The notes under the pieces were generated by a model that saw nothing but the letters and a program-made list of their open reading frames with translations, was not told the origin of the DNA and did not search any database. 11,805 nucleotides of DNA. It comes from Bacteroidota bacterium (GTDB lineage: Bacteria; Bacteroidota; Bacteroidia; Chitinophagales; Chitinophagaceae). The stretch spans positions 1-11,805 of the forward strand of contig JAEZIL010000310.1 in NCBI GenBank assembly GCA_023436685.1. Direction: 5' to 3'. The position numbers and the translations under genes were made by a program. How positions within the stretch are numbered: the stretch's first letter is position 1; each line of letters starts with the position of its first letter. Of this stretch, positions 1 to 7,634 are shown piece by piece.

Positions 1-1382
1 GTGTAGGCCCCAGCAGCTCTCATACTCTTGGTCCCTGGCGTGCAGCTTTGCGTTTCGTTGATACGATTAAAGCTCAAGGCATTGAAAATGTAAGTTCAGT
101 TAAGGCTTTACTTTATGGCTCGCTTGCAAAAACAGGCAAGGGCCATGGTACCGATGTGGCTGTAATATTAGGTTTGAACGGAGAAGACCCTGTTACCTTC
201 GATGTGAATGAGATAACACCAAGAATGCAGCAAATAGCTACAGCGAAAAAGCTGAACCTTGGGCTGGGAAAGGTTATTGACTTTGACCCTGCTGTAGATG
301 TAGTGTTTCTTATGAATGAAAGTTTGCCATTTCATCCTAATGCTGTTACTTTTTTGTGTTCATTTAACGATGGCAAGGAAATAGCTGAAACATTTTACTC
401 AATAGGTGGTGGGTTTGTAGTAAAAGAAGGAGAAACTGGTGGTGCAGGTAATGATGTAGAGCTACCTTTCCCTATAGATAATGCTGCAGACCTGTTGCAT
501 TGGATTCGTAAGACTGGTCTTAGCATATCGGAAGTGGTAATGGAAAATGAGCATGCCTGGCGCAGTGAGCAGGCAACCCGTGAAGGTGTGTTGAAGATAT
601 GGGCAGTAATGCGCGATTGTATTTACCGTGGTGTACATGTAGCGGGCGAGCTTCCGGGAGGTTTGCATGTAACCCGGCGTGCATCGGCGCTTAATAAGAG
701 GCTATTAAAAGGCAGAGAATACAGTAACCATAAAGAATGGGTAAATGCCATACGGGCTGGTGGTGAGAATTTCCAATACACGCTCGACTGGGTAAGTTGT
801 TTTGCCCTGGCAGTGAATGAAGAGAATGCTTCGTTTAGCCGTGTGGTAACAGCACCTACCAATGGGGCTGCAGGCGTAGTGCCGGCAGTTTTGCAATATT
901 TCATTGCCTTCTGCGATGGGTACGATGAGGATAAGATCGTCCAGTTCCTGCTTACGGCATCGGAAATAGGCAGCATCTTTAAAAAAGGTGCAACCCTATC
1001 GGCTGCTATGGGCGGTTGCCAGGCGGAGATAGGTGTATCATCGGCCATGGCGGCAGCTGCGCTTACCGAGTGTTTGGGCGGTACTGCTCGCCAGGCTATG
1101 CAGGCTGCAGAAATAGCCATGGAGCATCACCTTGGCCTTACGTGTGACCCGGTAGGCGGACTGGTGCAAGTACCTTGTATCGAACGTAATACAATGGGTG
1201 CTATCAAAGCAATCACAGCGTCGCAACTGGCACTGCAAAGCAATCCTGACAATGCAAAAGTATCTTTGGATGCAGTAGTAAACACTATGTGGGAGACTGC
1301 ACTGGACATGAACCATAAATACAAAGAAACAGCAGAGGGGGGGCTTGCTACCAATATTCCGCAGAGCTTACCAGAATGTTAA
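1..1382 (+). CDS. sdaA: L-serine dehydratase (ammonia-lyase), iron-sulfur type, single chain; 5' end cut by the window
   Basis: Converts L-serine to pyruvate and ammonia in the cytoplasm with a [4Fe-4S] cluster. The reading frame is already open at base 3 and begins inside the family's N-terminal motif ([12 protein letters not shown], codons 3-38), so the true start lies before the window; the first in-frame start-like codon (TTG at 48) is internal. About 459 residues are visible, including the alpha-domain motif [15 protein letters not shown]. Counting from the TTG codon, three cysteines at 324 (GGCQ), 366 (LTCDPVGG) and 377 (VPCIERN) have almost the same spacing as the cluster-binding cysteines of E. 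coli SdaA. The beta and alpha domains are in one chain, as in E. coli rather than the split Bacillus SdaAA/SdaAB form. The gene ends 23 bases before waaA and may be co-transcribed with it, but no functional link is evident. Confidence 0.95.
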   Translation, partial: VGPSSSHTLGPWRAALRFVDTIKAQGIENVSSVKALLYGSLAKTGKGHGTDVAVILGLNGEDPVTFDVNEITPRMQQIATAKKLNLGLGKVIDFDPAVDVVFLMNESLPFHPNAVTFLCSFNDGKEIAETFYSIGGGFVVKEGETGGAGNDVELPFPIDNAADLLHWIRKTGLSISEVVMENEHAWRSEQATREGVLKIWAVMRDCIYRGVHVAGELPGGLHVTRRASALNKRLLKGREYSNHKEWVNAIRAGGENFQYTLDWVSCFALAVNEENASFSRVVTAPTNGAAGVVPAVLQYFIAFCDGYDEDKIVQFLLTASEIGSIFKKGATLSAAMGGCQAEIGVSSAMAAAALTECLGGTARQAMQAAEIAMEHHLGLTCDPVGGLVQVPCIERNTMGAIKAITASQLALQSNPDNAKVSLDAVVNTMWETALDMNHKYKETAEGGLATNIPQSLPEC

Positions 1383-1405
1383 CAAATGACTTACTATCTT
1401 AAGGC

Positions 1406-2647
1406 GTGCAATTACTGCTTTACCGGATATTTCTGTTTCTGTATAGGTTAGGCATACGTGTCGCATCCAACTTCAATCCTAAAGCAAAAAAATGGAGAGA
1501 AGGCAGGAAACATTTATTCGATAAGATAGCTACAGAAATGGTTCATCACGGCGAACGACGCATATGGGTACACTGTGCATCGCTGGGGGAATTTGAGCAG
1601 GGCAGGCCGGTAATAGAAGCGATACGTAAACAATATCCACGTTATAAGATAGTACTTACGTTCTTTTCTCCTTCGGGCTACGAAGTACGAAAGGGTACAC
1701 CACTGGCAGACTATGTGTTCTATATGCCACTAGATGGTAAAAAGAAATCAAAGCGTTTTCTGGAGTTGGTAGATCCTGTAATGACCATATTCGTGAAATA
1801 CGAATTTTGGTATTACTACTTATGCTACTTAAGCAACAGGAAAGCACCTGCATTCATTATTTCAGCCGCATTCCGTAAAGAGCAGAGCTTCTTCAAATGG
1901 TATGGCGGCTTGTTCCGGAAAATGTTGCGCAACTTCAATCACATCTTCGTGCAGGATGAGCAGTCAAAAAAATTACTGGAAGAGATCAATATAAATGATA
2001 AAGTAAGTGTTGCCGGCGATACCCGTTACGACAGGGTGGTCGAGATAGCTAATAATGTAAAGCCGTTTCCTGTTGTAGAAGCGTTTGCTAATGGTAGTAA
2101 ACTATTAGTTGCAGGCAGTACCTGGCCCGATGATGAAAAGCTGTTGAAAGAAGGTCTTTCTTCACTTCCCGCAGACTGGAAGCTCATTATTGCGCCCCAC
2201 GAGATCGACCAACCACATATTCAGCAAATACAAAACCTTATTGGTGATGATTGTATTCTATATTCAAACCCGATAGATTCAGCCAACAAAAAGGTACTGA
2301 TCATCGATAATATTGGCATGCTCTCCAGCCTGTACAGCTATGGTTCTGTTGCCTATGTAGGTGGTGGTTTCCAGAAGGGTGGCATACACAATGCACTTGA
2401 ACCAGCTGTGTTTGGCTTGCCGGTATTTTTTGGGCCGGTTTATGAGAAGTTTATTGAGGCAAAAGAGCTGGTAGCTAATCAATACGCTTTCCCAGTGCAA
2501 AATGCGGTCGACTTTAACAATTCATTGCAGCAGGTCATCTCAACCAACTTGCCTGCCCTTCAAGCTGATATACGGGCTTACATGCAGGCGCATATTGGCG
2601 CTACAGGTAAAATAATGACCCATTTATCAGGGCAATATCTGCGTTAA
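1406..2647 (+). CDS. waaA: 3-deoxy-D-manno-octulosonic acid (Kdo/Kdo8N) transferase, GT30
   Basis: Transfers Kdo, or here probably its 8-amino form, from the CMP-sugar to the lipid A precursor on the inner face of the cytoplasmic membrane. The protein has 413 residues, close to the usual 400-430. It has a hydrophobic N-terminal anchor (about residues 1-20), the acceptor-side motif HCASLGEFEQ (residues 56-65, with the family's catalytic-base Glu at 62), LVAGSTWPDDEKLL and IIAPHEI in the donor domain, and the donor-binding stretch GGGFQKGGIHNALEP followed by GLPVFFGP. The start is GTG at 1406. A TAA stop (1400-1402) lies in frame just upstream, so no earlier start is possible, and the nearby ATG at 1386 is in another frame. 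No clear ribosome-binding site is visible. The gene sits just upstream of the Kdo8N block, which fits the role. Whether it prefers Kdo or Kdo8N cannot be read from the sequence. Confidence 0.95.
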   Translation: MQLLLYRIFLFLYRLGIRVASNFNPKAKKWREGRKHLFDKIATEMVHHGERRIWVHCASLGEFEQGRPVIEAIRKQYPRYKIVLTFFSPSGYEVRKGTPLADYVFYMPLDGKKKSKRFLELVDPVMTIFVKYEFWYYYLCYLSNRKAPAFIISAAFRKEQSFFKWYGGLFRKMLRNFNHIFVQDEQSKKLLEEININDKVSVAGDTRYDRVVEIANNVKPFPVVEAFANGSKLLVAGSTWPDDEKLLKEGLSSLPADWKLIIAPHEIDQPHIQQIQNLIGDDCILYSNPIDSANKKVLIIDNIGMLSSLYSYGSVAYVGGGFQKGGIHNALEPAVFGLPVFFGPVYEKFIEAKELVANQYAFPVQNAVDFNNSLQQVISTNLPALQADIRAYMQAHIGATGKIMTHLSGQYLR

Positions 2648-2687
2648 GAACGCGTTTCTATCGGGTGTACTATCCGTATATAATGCT

Positions 2688-2695
2688 TACTTTTG
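2688..2695 (+). promoter_or_regulatory. Candidate Bacteroidota -7 box upstream of kdnA
   Basis: TACTTTTG matches the Bacteroidota housekeeping -7 consensus TAnnTTTG exactly. It lies in the 70-base gap after waaA and ends 22 bases before the kdnA start codon. No good TTTG is seen at the -33 position. The same octamer recurs in two other gaps of this window. This is a consensus match only, without a mapped transcript. Confidence 0.5.
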
Positions 2696-2717
2696 CGGTC
2701 TAATTTTTAATATACTT

Positions 2718-3926
2718 ATGCCCGGAACTGAACTATTTGGAGCAGAAGAAAGGAAAGAAGTGAATGATGTGCTGGAAACAGGCATCCTCTTCCGTTATGG
2801 CCACGATGCGCAGCGCAACGGCCACTGGAAAGCCAAAGAATTTGAAAACGAAGTAAAGAAGATAACAGGCGCTAAATATGCGCACGCCATGAGCAGCGGT
2901 TCTACCGCAGTTGCAACTGCCCTGGCTGCGGCAGGCATAGGGGCCGGCGACGAGGTAATTGTGCCTCCATTCACTTTTATAGCTACTATAGAAGCAGTAT
3001 TGTTTGTAGGTGCATTGCCAGTATTTGCTGAAGTGGATGAAACACTTTGCCTGAGTGCAGAGGGTATCAAAAAAGCAATGACGCCTAAAACTAAAGGTGT
3101 TTGCCTGGTGCATATGTGTGGTGGTATGGCCGATATGGATGCCATTATGCAGGTAGTGAACGAAAACAACCTGATACTGGTAGAAGATGCAGGTCAGGCA
3201 TTTGCAGCATCTTATAAAGGCACATCAACAGGGCTTTTTGGTAAAGCGGGCAGCTACTCTTTCGATTTCTTCAAAATAGCAACAGCAGGCGAGGGTGGTG
3301 TGTTAGTAACAAACGATGAACACATTTATAATACTGCAGATTATTATTCCGATCATGGTCATAGCCACGTAGGTGCTAAGCGTGGTATGGAGCAGCACCC
3401 TATACTGGGCTTCAACTACCGTATAGGGGAGTTGAATGCGGCGGTAGGTGTGGCTCAAACACGCCGCGTACCACAAATACGCGAAACCAACCGTAAGTAT
3501 AAAAAGATGCTGGTCGATATACTTTCGCAAACAGAGGGCATTGGCTTTGCTAAGCTGGCCGATCCTGATGGCGATTCAGCTACTTTCCTGAACCTGTTAA
3601 TGCCTGATACTGCTACCGCACAACGTGTGGTAGAAGAGTTTAACAATGCAGGTGTAGCCGGTTTCGATTATTGGTTCCTGAATATGTACCATTTCATTAA
3701 CCAATGGGACCATATCAAGGAAATGCGTACAGCTTCTAAATTGCCTGTTGAGGTTTTGGGTGCACCGCAAGACTATGCTAACCTGCAATTGCCAAAATCG
3801 CAGGAAGTTATCGGGCGCCTGATATCATTCGGCATCCGTTGCACATGGACGGAAGAAGATGTGAAGAGCCTTGCCACTAAAATATCTGATTGCGTTAAAA
3901 AAGTAGTATCGGTAGCACATGCATAA
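2718..3926 (+). CDS. kdnA: 8-amino-3,8-dideoxy-D-manno-octulosonate transaminase (DegT/DnrJ/EryC1 family)
   Basis: PLP-dependent sugar aminotransferase. In the known Shewanella pathway KdnA aminates the C8 aldehyde made by KdnB, giving 8-amino-3,8-dideoxy-D-manno-octulosonate (Kdo8N), with glutamate as likely amino donor. The 402-residue product has the DegT-family layout: GSTAVATAL near residue 61, PPFTFIAT (83-90), VEDAGQA with the cofactor-contacting Asp157, and SFDFFKIATAGEGG with the predicted Schiff-base Lys186. The specific assignment as kdnA rests on the immediate neighbour, an iron-type alcohol dehydrogenase that overlaps it by 8 bases, and on kdsA, a kdsC-like gene, kdsB and waaA close by. 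It starts at ATG 2718, 22 bases after a promoter-like TACTTTTG box, and begins the kdnA-kdnB-kdsA sub-block. Another nucleotide-sugar aminotransferase is possible from the domain alone, but the context makes that unlikely. Confidence 0.9.
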   Translation: MPGTELFGAEERKEVNDVLETGILFRYGHDAQRNGHWKAKEFENEVKKITGAKYAHAMSSGSTAVATALAAAGIGAGDEVIVPPFTFIATIEAVLFVGALPVFAEVDETLCLSAEGIKKAMTPKTKGVCLVHMCGGMADMDAIMQVVNENNLILVEDAGQAFAASYKGTSTGLFGKAGSYSFDFFKIATAGEGGVLVTNDEHIYNTADYYSDHGHSHVGAKRGMEQHPILGFNYRIGELNAAVGVAQTRRVPQIRETNRKYKKMLVDILSQTEGIGFAKLADPDGDSATFLNLLMPDTATAQRVVEEFNNAGVAGFDYWFLNMYHFINQWDHIKEMRTASKLPVEVLGAPQDYANLQLPKSQEVIGRLISFGIRCTWTEEDVKSLATKISDCVKKVVSVAHA

Positions 3927-4998
3927 GAATTTTAAGAACATTGAGAAAGTAGTTTATGGCCGTGGCAGCTTCGATACTATGGAGAGTATCCTGGCTCCCA
4001 TACGCGAGCAGAACGATCATTTCTTCCTCTTCGTTGTCGACGATTATTTCAACGGTAAAGAATTAGCTAAACGCATCCCTGCAACAGCGGCAGATGTAAT
4101 TAAGTTCATAGATGTTGATCCGCAAGAACCAACAACAGAGCAAATAGATAGCCTGCGCGACGAGATACTTTCAACCAAAGGACTACCGTCTGGTGTTATA
4201 GGTATAGGTGGTGGCAGCATTATGGATATTGCGAAAGCTATATCGCTGATGTTCACCAACGAAGGTTCATCTACTTTGTACCAAGGCTTGAACCTTGTAA
4301 AGAAACCGGGCATTTACCATCTAGGTGTACCAACCATTTCGGGCACAGGTGCCGAGGTTTCAATGACCGCAGTACTTACCGGCCCTGAAAAGAAGCTTGG
4401 CCTAAAATGCGACTGGACGGTTTTCAATCAGGTAATACTAGATCCTGAATTGATAGCCAGCGTACCCACCGATAAATGGTTCTATACAGGTATGGATACC
4501 TATATCCACTGCATAGAATCGGAAACAGGTATGCTGAATAATGCTTTCAGTCATGCCTATGCTGAACAGGCTTTAAAGCTTTGTCGTGATGTATATACAG
4601 GTCCTGATGCAGGCCAAACACCTGAAAACGATGATAAGCTGATGGTTGCTTCGCTGATGGGTGGTTTGAGCCTTACTTATTCCGAAGTGGGTGTATGCCA
4701 TGCATTAAGCTACGGCCTTTCGAAAATACTGGGCGAGAAACATTGCTACGCAAATTGTATTGCCTTTCAGCACCTGGAAGATTATTATGGTGATGCCTTG
4801 ATAGAGTTCAACGCTATGTTGAAAAGGCATAATGTAACGTTGCCACATGGCTTATCGAAAAACTGGAGCGACGAGCAGATAACCGCTATGGCGCATGTGG
4901 CGTACAACCTGCCACACATGTGGAACCACGCCATTGGCCCTAATTGGAAAGAAACAATAACTATTGATACTATAAAAGCGCTGTATCAGCGCATGTAA
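3919..4998 (+). CDS. kdnB: 3-deoxy-alpha-D-manno-octulosonate 8-oxidase (iron-type alcohol dehydrogenase fold)
   Basis: Oxidises the C8 primary alcohol of free Kdo to the aldehyde that KdnA then aminates (role known from Shewanella KdnB). The 359-residue protein has the group III, metal-dependent alcohol dehydrogenase fold: a nucleotide-binding GIGGGSIMDIAKA (95-107), PTISGTGAEVS (138-148), and the four expected metal ligands D193 and H197 (GMDTYIH), H261 (VCHALSYG) and H275 (EKHCYAN). All key residues are present, so it should be active. Its ATG overlaps the last 8 bases of kdnA, which implies translational coupling, and only 4 bases separate it from kdsA. Fold alone would only give an iron-containing alcohol dehydrogenase; the pairing with a DegT aminotransferase inside a Kdo gene block supports the kdnB call. 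Confidence 0.9.
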   Translation: MHKNFKNIEKVVYGRGSFDTMESILAPIREQNDHFFLFVVDDYFNGKELAKRIPATAADVIKFIDVDPQEPTTEQIDSLRDEILSTKGLPSGVIGIGGGSIMDIAKAISLMFTNEGSSTLYQGLNLVKKPGIYHLGVPTISGTGAEVSMTAVLTGPEKKLGLKCDWTVFNQVILDPELIASVPTDKWFYTGMDTYIHCIESETGMLNNAFSHAYAEQALKLCRDVYTGPDAGQTPENDDKLMVASLMGGLSLTYSEVGVCHALSYGLSKILGEKHCYANCIAFQHLEDYYGDALIEFNAMLKRHNVTLPHGLSKNWSDEQITAMAHVAYNLPHMWNHAIGPNWKETITIDTIKALYQRM

Positions 4999-5002
4999 TT
5001 AT

Positions 5003-5851
5003 ATGAGCGCAAAGAAAATTGCAGTAGGTAATATAAACGTGGGTGCCGATGAGTTGTTCCTTATCTCAGGCCCATGCGTTATAGAAGATGAAATGATAAT
5101 GATGAAAACGGCAGAAATGCTGAAGGAAGTAGGCGAGCGCCTTAACCTGCCTATCATTTACAAATCATCTTTCCAGAAAGACAACCGAAGCAGCCTGAAA
5201 TATTACGATGGCCCCGGTTTAGATAAGGGTATAAAAATATTGGCGAAGATCAAGGAGCAATTTGGCTTCCCTGTTTTGACGGATATTCACTATCCCGATC
5301 AGGCGGCACCCGCTGCCGAAGTTTGCGATGTAATACAAATACCGGCATACCTATGCATGCAATCGGGCTTGTTGAAAGCTGCTGCTGCAACAGGTGCTGT
5401 TATTAATATTAAGCATGGCCAGTTCCTGGCACCAGAAAATATGAAGCACCCGGTAGGTAAATGTGTAGATGCAGGTAATGATAAGATCATCCTTACAGAA
5501 CGCGGCTATACTATGGGTTATAACGACCTGGTGGTAGATCCACGTAGCTTTTACCACATGGGCCAGCTGGGCTACCCCGTAGTGTTCGATATAACACACT
5601 CGATACGTAAATATGGTATTCCTAGTGCCGATGCTAAAGGTGGTGCGCGCGAATTTTTACCTGTACTGAGCCGTGCAGGCGTAGCTGCAGGGGTTGATGG
5701 TGTATTTGTAGAAACACACCCTGAGCCTGAAAAAGCGCTCTGCGATGCTGCCAGCCAGCTATGTGTGTACGACCTGGAAGAGTTTATGAAACCGTTGATA
5801 GAGCTGCATAACCTGGAAGTTAGGTACCGTCCGCAAACTGTATCGGCTTAA
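5003..5851 (+). CDS. kdsA: 3-deoxy-8-phosphooctulonate synthase (Kdo-8-phosphate synthase), metal-dependent class
   Basis: Condenses D-arabinose-5-phosphate with phosphoenolpyruvate to Kdo-8-phosphate in the cytoplasm, the committed step of Kdo synthesis. The 282-residue TIM-barrel protein shows SGPCVIE (22-28), YKSSFQKDNRSS (53-64), the family signature around LTDIHYPDQA (92-101), INIKHGQFLAPENMKHP and KGGAREFLPVLSRAG. Cys25 with His199, Glu237 and Asp248 matches the metal-ligand set of the metal-dependent KdsA class (Aquifex type); the E. coli class carries Asn in place of the Cys. The 11-residue spacing between Glu237 and Asp248 equals that of the Aquifex enzyme. It starts at ATG 5003, 4 bases after kdnB, without a visible ribosome-binding site, so it is probably read on the kdnA-kdnB transcript. 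Confidence 0.97.
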   Translation: MSAKKIAVGNINVGADELFLISGPCVIEDEMIMMKTAEMLKEVGERLNLPIIYKSSFQKDNRSSLKYYDGPGLDKGIKILAKIKEQFGFPVLTDIHYPDQAAPAAEVCDVIQIPAYLCMQSGLLKAAAATGAVINIKHGQFLAPENMKHPVGKCVDAGNDKIILTERGYTMGYNDLVVDPRSFYHMGQLGYPVVFDITHSIRKYGIPSADAKGGAREFLPVLSRAGVAAGVDGVFVETHPEPEKALCDAASQLCVYDLEEFMKPLIELHNLEVRYRPQTVSA

Positions 5852-5867
5852 TTACCGATAAAGACAT

Positions 5868-5875
5868 TACTTTTG
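5868..5875 (+). promoter_or_regulatory. Candidate Bacteroidota -7 box upstream of the aldolase-CBS gene
   Basis: TACTTTTG, an exact TAnnTTTG match, sits in the 60-base gap after kdsA, 36 bases before the next start codon. It is preceded by TTA and followed by a CGG-containing stretch, much like the box before kdnA. It could give the aldolase-kdsC-kdsB sub-block its own transcript. No convincing -33 TTTG is present. Confidence 0.45.
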
Positions 5876-5911
5876 TCGGCGAATTACAATCAGAAATTAG
5901 AATTTATTTAA

Positions 5912-6922
5912 ATGGAACTATACTTAGACTCAGCCAATCTTAAAGAGATTGAAGAAGGTTTTAAACTGGGTTTTTTAAACGGTCTTACTACTACGCCTAC
6001 ATTCATGCAGCGCGAGGGTATTACCGATATTGACGGCATGATCGTGAAGCTGTCGAAAATGGTACCGGTACTTCAAATTGAAGCCCTGGGAAACACTGCT
6101 GAAGACGTAGTGAAAGAAGCGCAACGCCAACTGGCTTTGGGCCTCGATCCTAAAAGAACAGTATTTAAAATCCCTGTATCGCTTGAAGGTGTTCGTGCCT
6201 GCGCATTGTTGCGTAAAGAAGGTTTGCTGGTGAATGTACACCTGGTGTACACACTGCAACAGGCTTACATGGCTATGCATGCAGGTGCTACTTATGTATG
6301 TCCGTTGGTTGGCCGACTGCAAGATCAGGGCCATGATGCTATTGCATTGGTTGAGCAATGTGTGAACGCGGTTGAGAACTACGGTTACGATACCAAGATC
6401 ATGTTCAGCTCTGTACGTAATAGCGAGCATATCCGCAACGCCCTCAGCGTAGGTGCACACACTATCACTGTACCGCTGAAAATTCTGAAAGGCCTTACTG
6501 AAAATAACTTCACTACTGTGGGTACCGACCAGTTCCTGCACGATACGCGCCTGATGACCATGCGCGTGCGCGAAGCAGCAAATGGAGTGAATCCTATAGT
6601 TAATAGCGATATGGCGCTGAAGAGTGCTATCGTTAAGATGACTGAATTCGGGTTTGGTGCGGTAACAGTTGTCAATAGCGATGGTTCTGTGAAAGGTGTG
6701 TTTACCGATGGTGATATCCGCCGTTTGCTGGTAAGCGAAGGTGAGCACATCCTGGACAAGAAGATGGACGAAATGGAGTATAAAGCTCCAATAAGTGTAG
6801 AAGCTGATGCATTGCTGAATGATGCCGCTACTATCTTTAAAAAGACAAATGTAGATACGATACTTATTACCGATAACGGCAAACCTGTTGGTATGCTGGA
6901 TATTCAGGATATAAAAGGATAA
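5912..6922 (+). CDS. Transaldolase/fructose-6-phosphate-aldolase-like domain fused to a KdsD-like CBS pair
   Basis: This 336-residue protein has two parts. Residues 1-215 follow the small FSA/TalC transaldolase family: MELYLDSANL with Asp6, GLTTTPT (24-30), Glu57, the Schiff-base Lys86 in VFKIPV, VNVHLVYT (107-114), and YVCPLVGR (128-135). Residues 226-336 form two CBS motifs (GVFTDGDIRR at 262-271, GMLDIQDI at 327-334) that read like the C-terminal tail of the arabinose-5-phosphate isomerase KdsD. The lysine implies class I aldolase chemistry. Several usually conserved active-site residues differ (Thr28 for Asn, His110 for Thr, Leu132 for Tyr/Phe), so the substrate is unsure. It sits between kdsA and a kdsC-like gene, 1 base from the latter. 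I infer a role in supplying or controlling the sugar phosphate for KdsA, with the CBS pair as an allosteric sensor. A general pentose-phosphate transaldolase remains possible. Confidence 0.85.
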   Translation: MELYLDSANLKEIEEGFKLGFLNGLTTTPTFMQREGITDIDGMIVKLSKMVPVLQIEALGNTAEDVVKEAQRQLALGLDPKRTVFKIPVSLEGVRACALLRKEGLLVNVHLVYTLQQAYMAMHAGATYVCPLVGRLQDQGHDAIALVEQCVNAVENYGYDTKIMFSSVRNSEHIRNALSVGAHTITVPLKILKGLTENNFTTVGTDQFLHDTRLMTMRVREAANGVNPIVNSDMALKSAIVKMTEFGFGAVTVVNSDGSVKGVFTDGDIRRLLVSEGEHILDKKMDEMEYKAPISVEADALLNDAATIFKKTNVDTILITDNGKPVGMLDIQDIKG

Positions 6923-6923
6923 C

Positions 6924-7634
6924 ATGGTACATGGAGTTGTAAATAACATGTCCGCCCATTTTAAAGGAGTATTTGTCACTGAGCCTTTGCAGTTGTTGCA
7001 GAGGCTCAGACGCATTAAAGCCTTTGTGTTCGATTGGGATGGTGTTTTTAATAATGGTGAGAAAAACGAGAATGGTACCAGCCCTTTCAATGAGGTTGAT
7101 TCGATGGGTACTAATTTGTTACGTTTCAACCATTACCTGCGCACCAATGAAGTGCCTGTTGTATGTGTTATATCGGGTGAGAATAATAAAGCTGCTGCAA
7201 CACTGGCAAAGAGGGAAAGTTTTCATGCGGTATACAGCGGCATTAAATTTAAAACTGAAGCATCAGAGCATATATGTGCTACCTACGGTATAAAGCCCGA
7301 CGAAATTGCATTTGTATTTGACGACGTATTAGATTTTTCTCTTGCTGAAAAAGCAGGCGCACGGTTTATGATATCACGCAGTTGCAACCCATTGCTTACA
7401 GAATATGCAGTTAAAAACCAATTGGTCGATTATCTGACAGCTAATACCGGCGGTAATGGTGCCTTACGCGAAGTGGCCGAATTAATAATTGGAATGGGCG
7501 GAAAATATAATGAAGTGATCAGGCACCGCATGAATTTCTCTGATACCTATCAGCAATATCTTGCCGAACGAAACAAATCAACGCCGCTGTTTTATACCAG
7601 CAAAGATTCGCAAATAATAGAACATAGTTTATAA
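6924..7634 (+). CDS. kdsC: KdsC-like HAD phosphatase (Kdo-8-phosphate phosphatase) with extended termini
   Basis: Predicted to remove the phosphate from Kdo-8-phosphate, giving the free Kdo that KdnB and KdsB need. It has the cap-less C-type HAD features: FDWDGV with nucleophile Asp37 and acid/base Asp39, NEVDSMGTNLL, VISGE with Ser84, SGIKFKTEA with the motif III lysine (Lys108 or Lys110), FDDVLD (Asp133, 134, 137), and a KdsC-type TGGNGALREVAELI (175-188). At 236 residues it is longer than usual (about 170-190), with roughly 30 extra residues at the N terminus and 40 at the C terminus; motif IV reads FDD instead of the common GDD. It starts 1 base after the aldolase-CBS stop. A second in-frame ATG at 6948, with GGAG about 11 bases before it, is an equally good start and would shorten the N-terminal tail by 8 residues. 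The 3' end overlaps kdsB by 1 base (TAATG). Confidence 0.88.
   Translation: MVHGVVNNMSAHFKGVFVTEPLQLLQRLRRIKAFVFDWDGVFNNGEKNENGTSPFNEVDSMGTNLLRFNHYLRTNEVPVVCVISGENNKAAATLAKRESFHAVYSGIKFKTEASEHICATYGIKPDEIAFVFDDVLDFSLAEKAGARFMISRSCNPLLTEYAVKNQLVDYLTANTGGNGALREVAELIIGMGGKYNEVIRHRMNFSDTYQQYLAERNKSTPLFYTSKDSQIIEHSL

Noticed and set aside
48..50. TTG as the true start of the serine dehydratase
   Set aside because: The frame continues upstream to the window edge and encodes the conserved GPSSSHT motif, so the codon is an internal leucine.
1386..1388. ATG as an earlier start for waaA
   Set aside because: It is in a different frame and reaches a stop within about 20 codons; the waaA frame has a TAA at 1400-1402, which leaves GTG 1406 as the first possible start.
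2641..2653. Small hairpin GCGTT-AAG-AACGC at the waaA stop codon as a possible terminator
   Set aside because: The stem is only 5 bases, includes the stop codon and is followed by GTTTCTAT rather than a T run.
5975..7129. Long open frame of 384 codons on the minus strand across the aldolase-CBS and kdsC genes
   Set aside because: It lies wholly antisense to two well-supported genes, its translation is rich in Cys, His and Ser with no recognisable domain, and no promoter or start signal accompanies it.
6973..7293. 106-codon frame on the plus strand inside the kdsC-like gene
   Set aside because: It is a shifted frame within a gene whose HAD motifs are clear; no independent signals support it.
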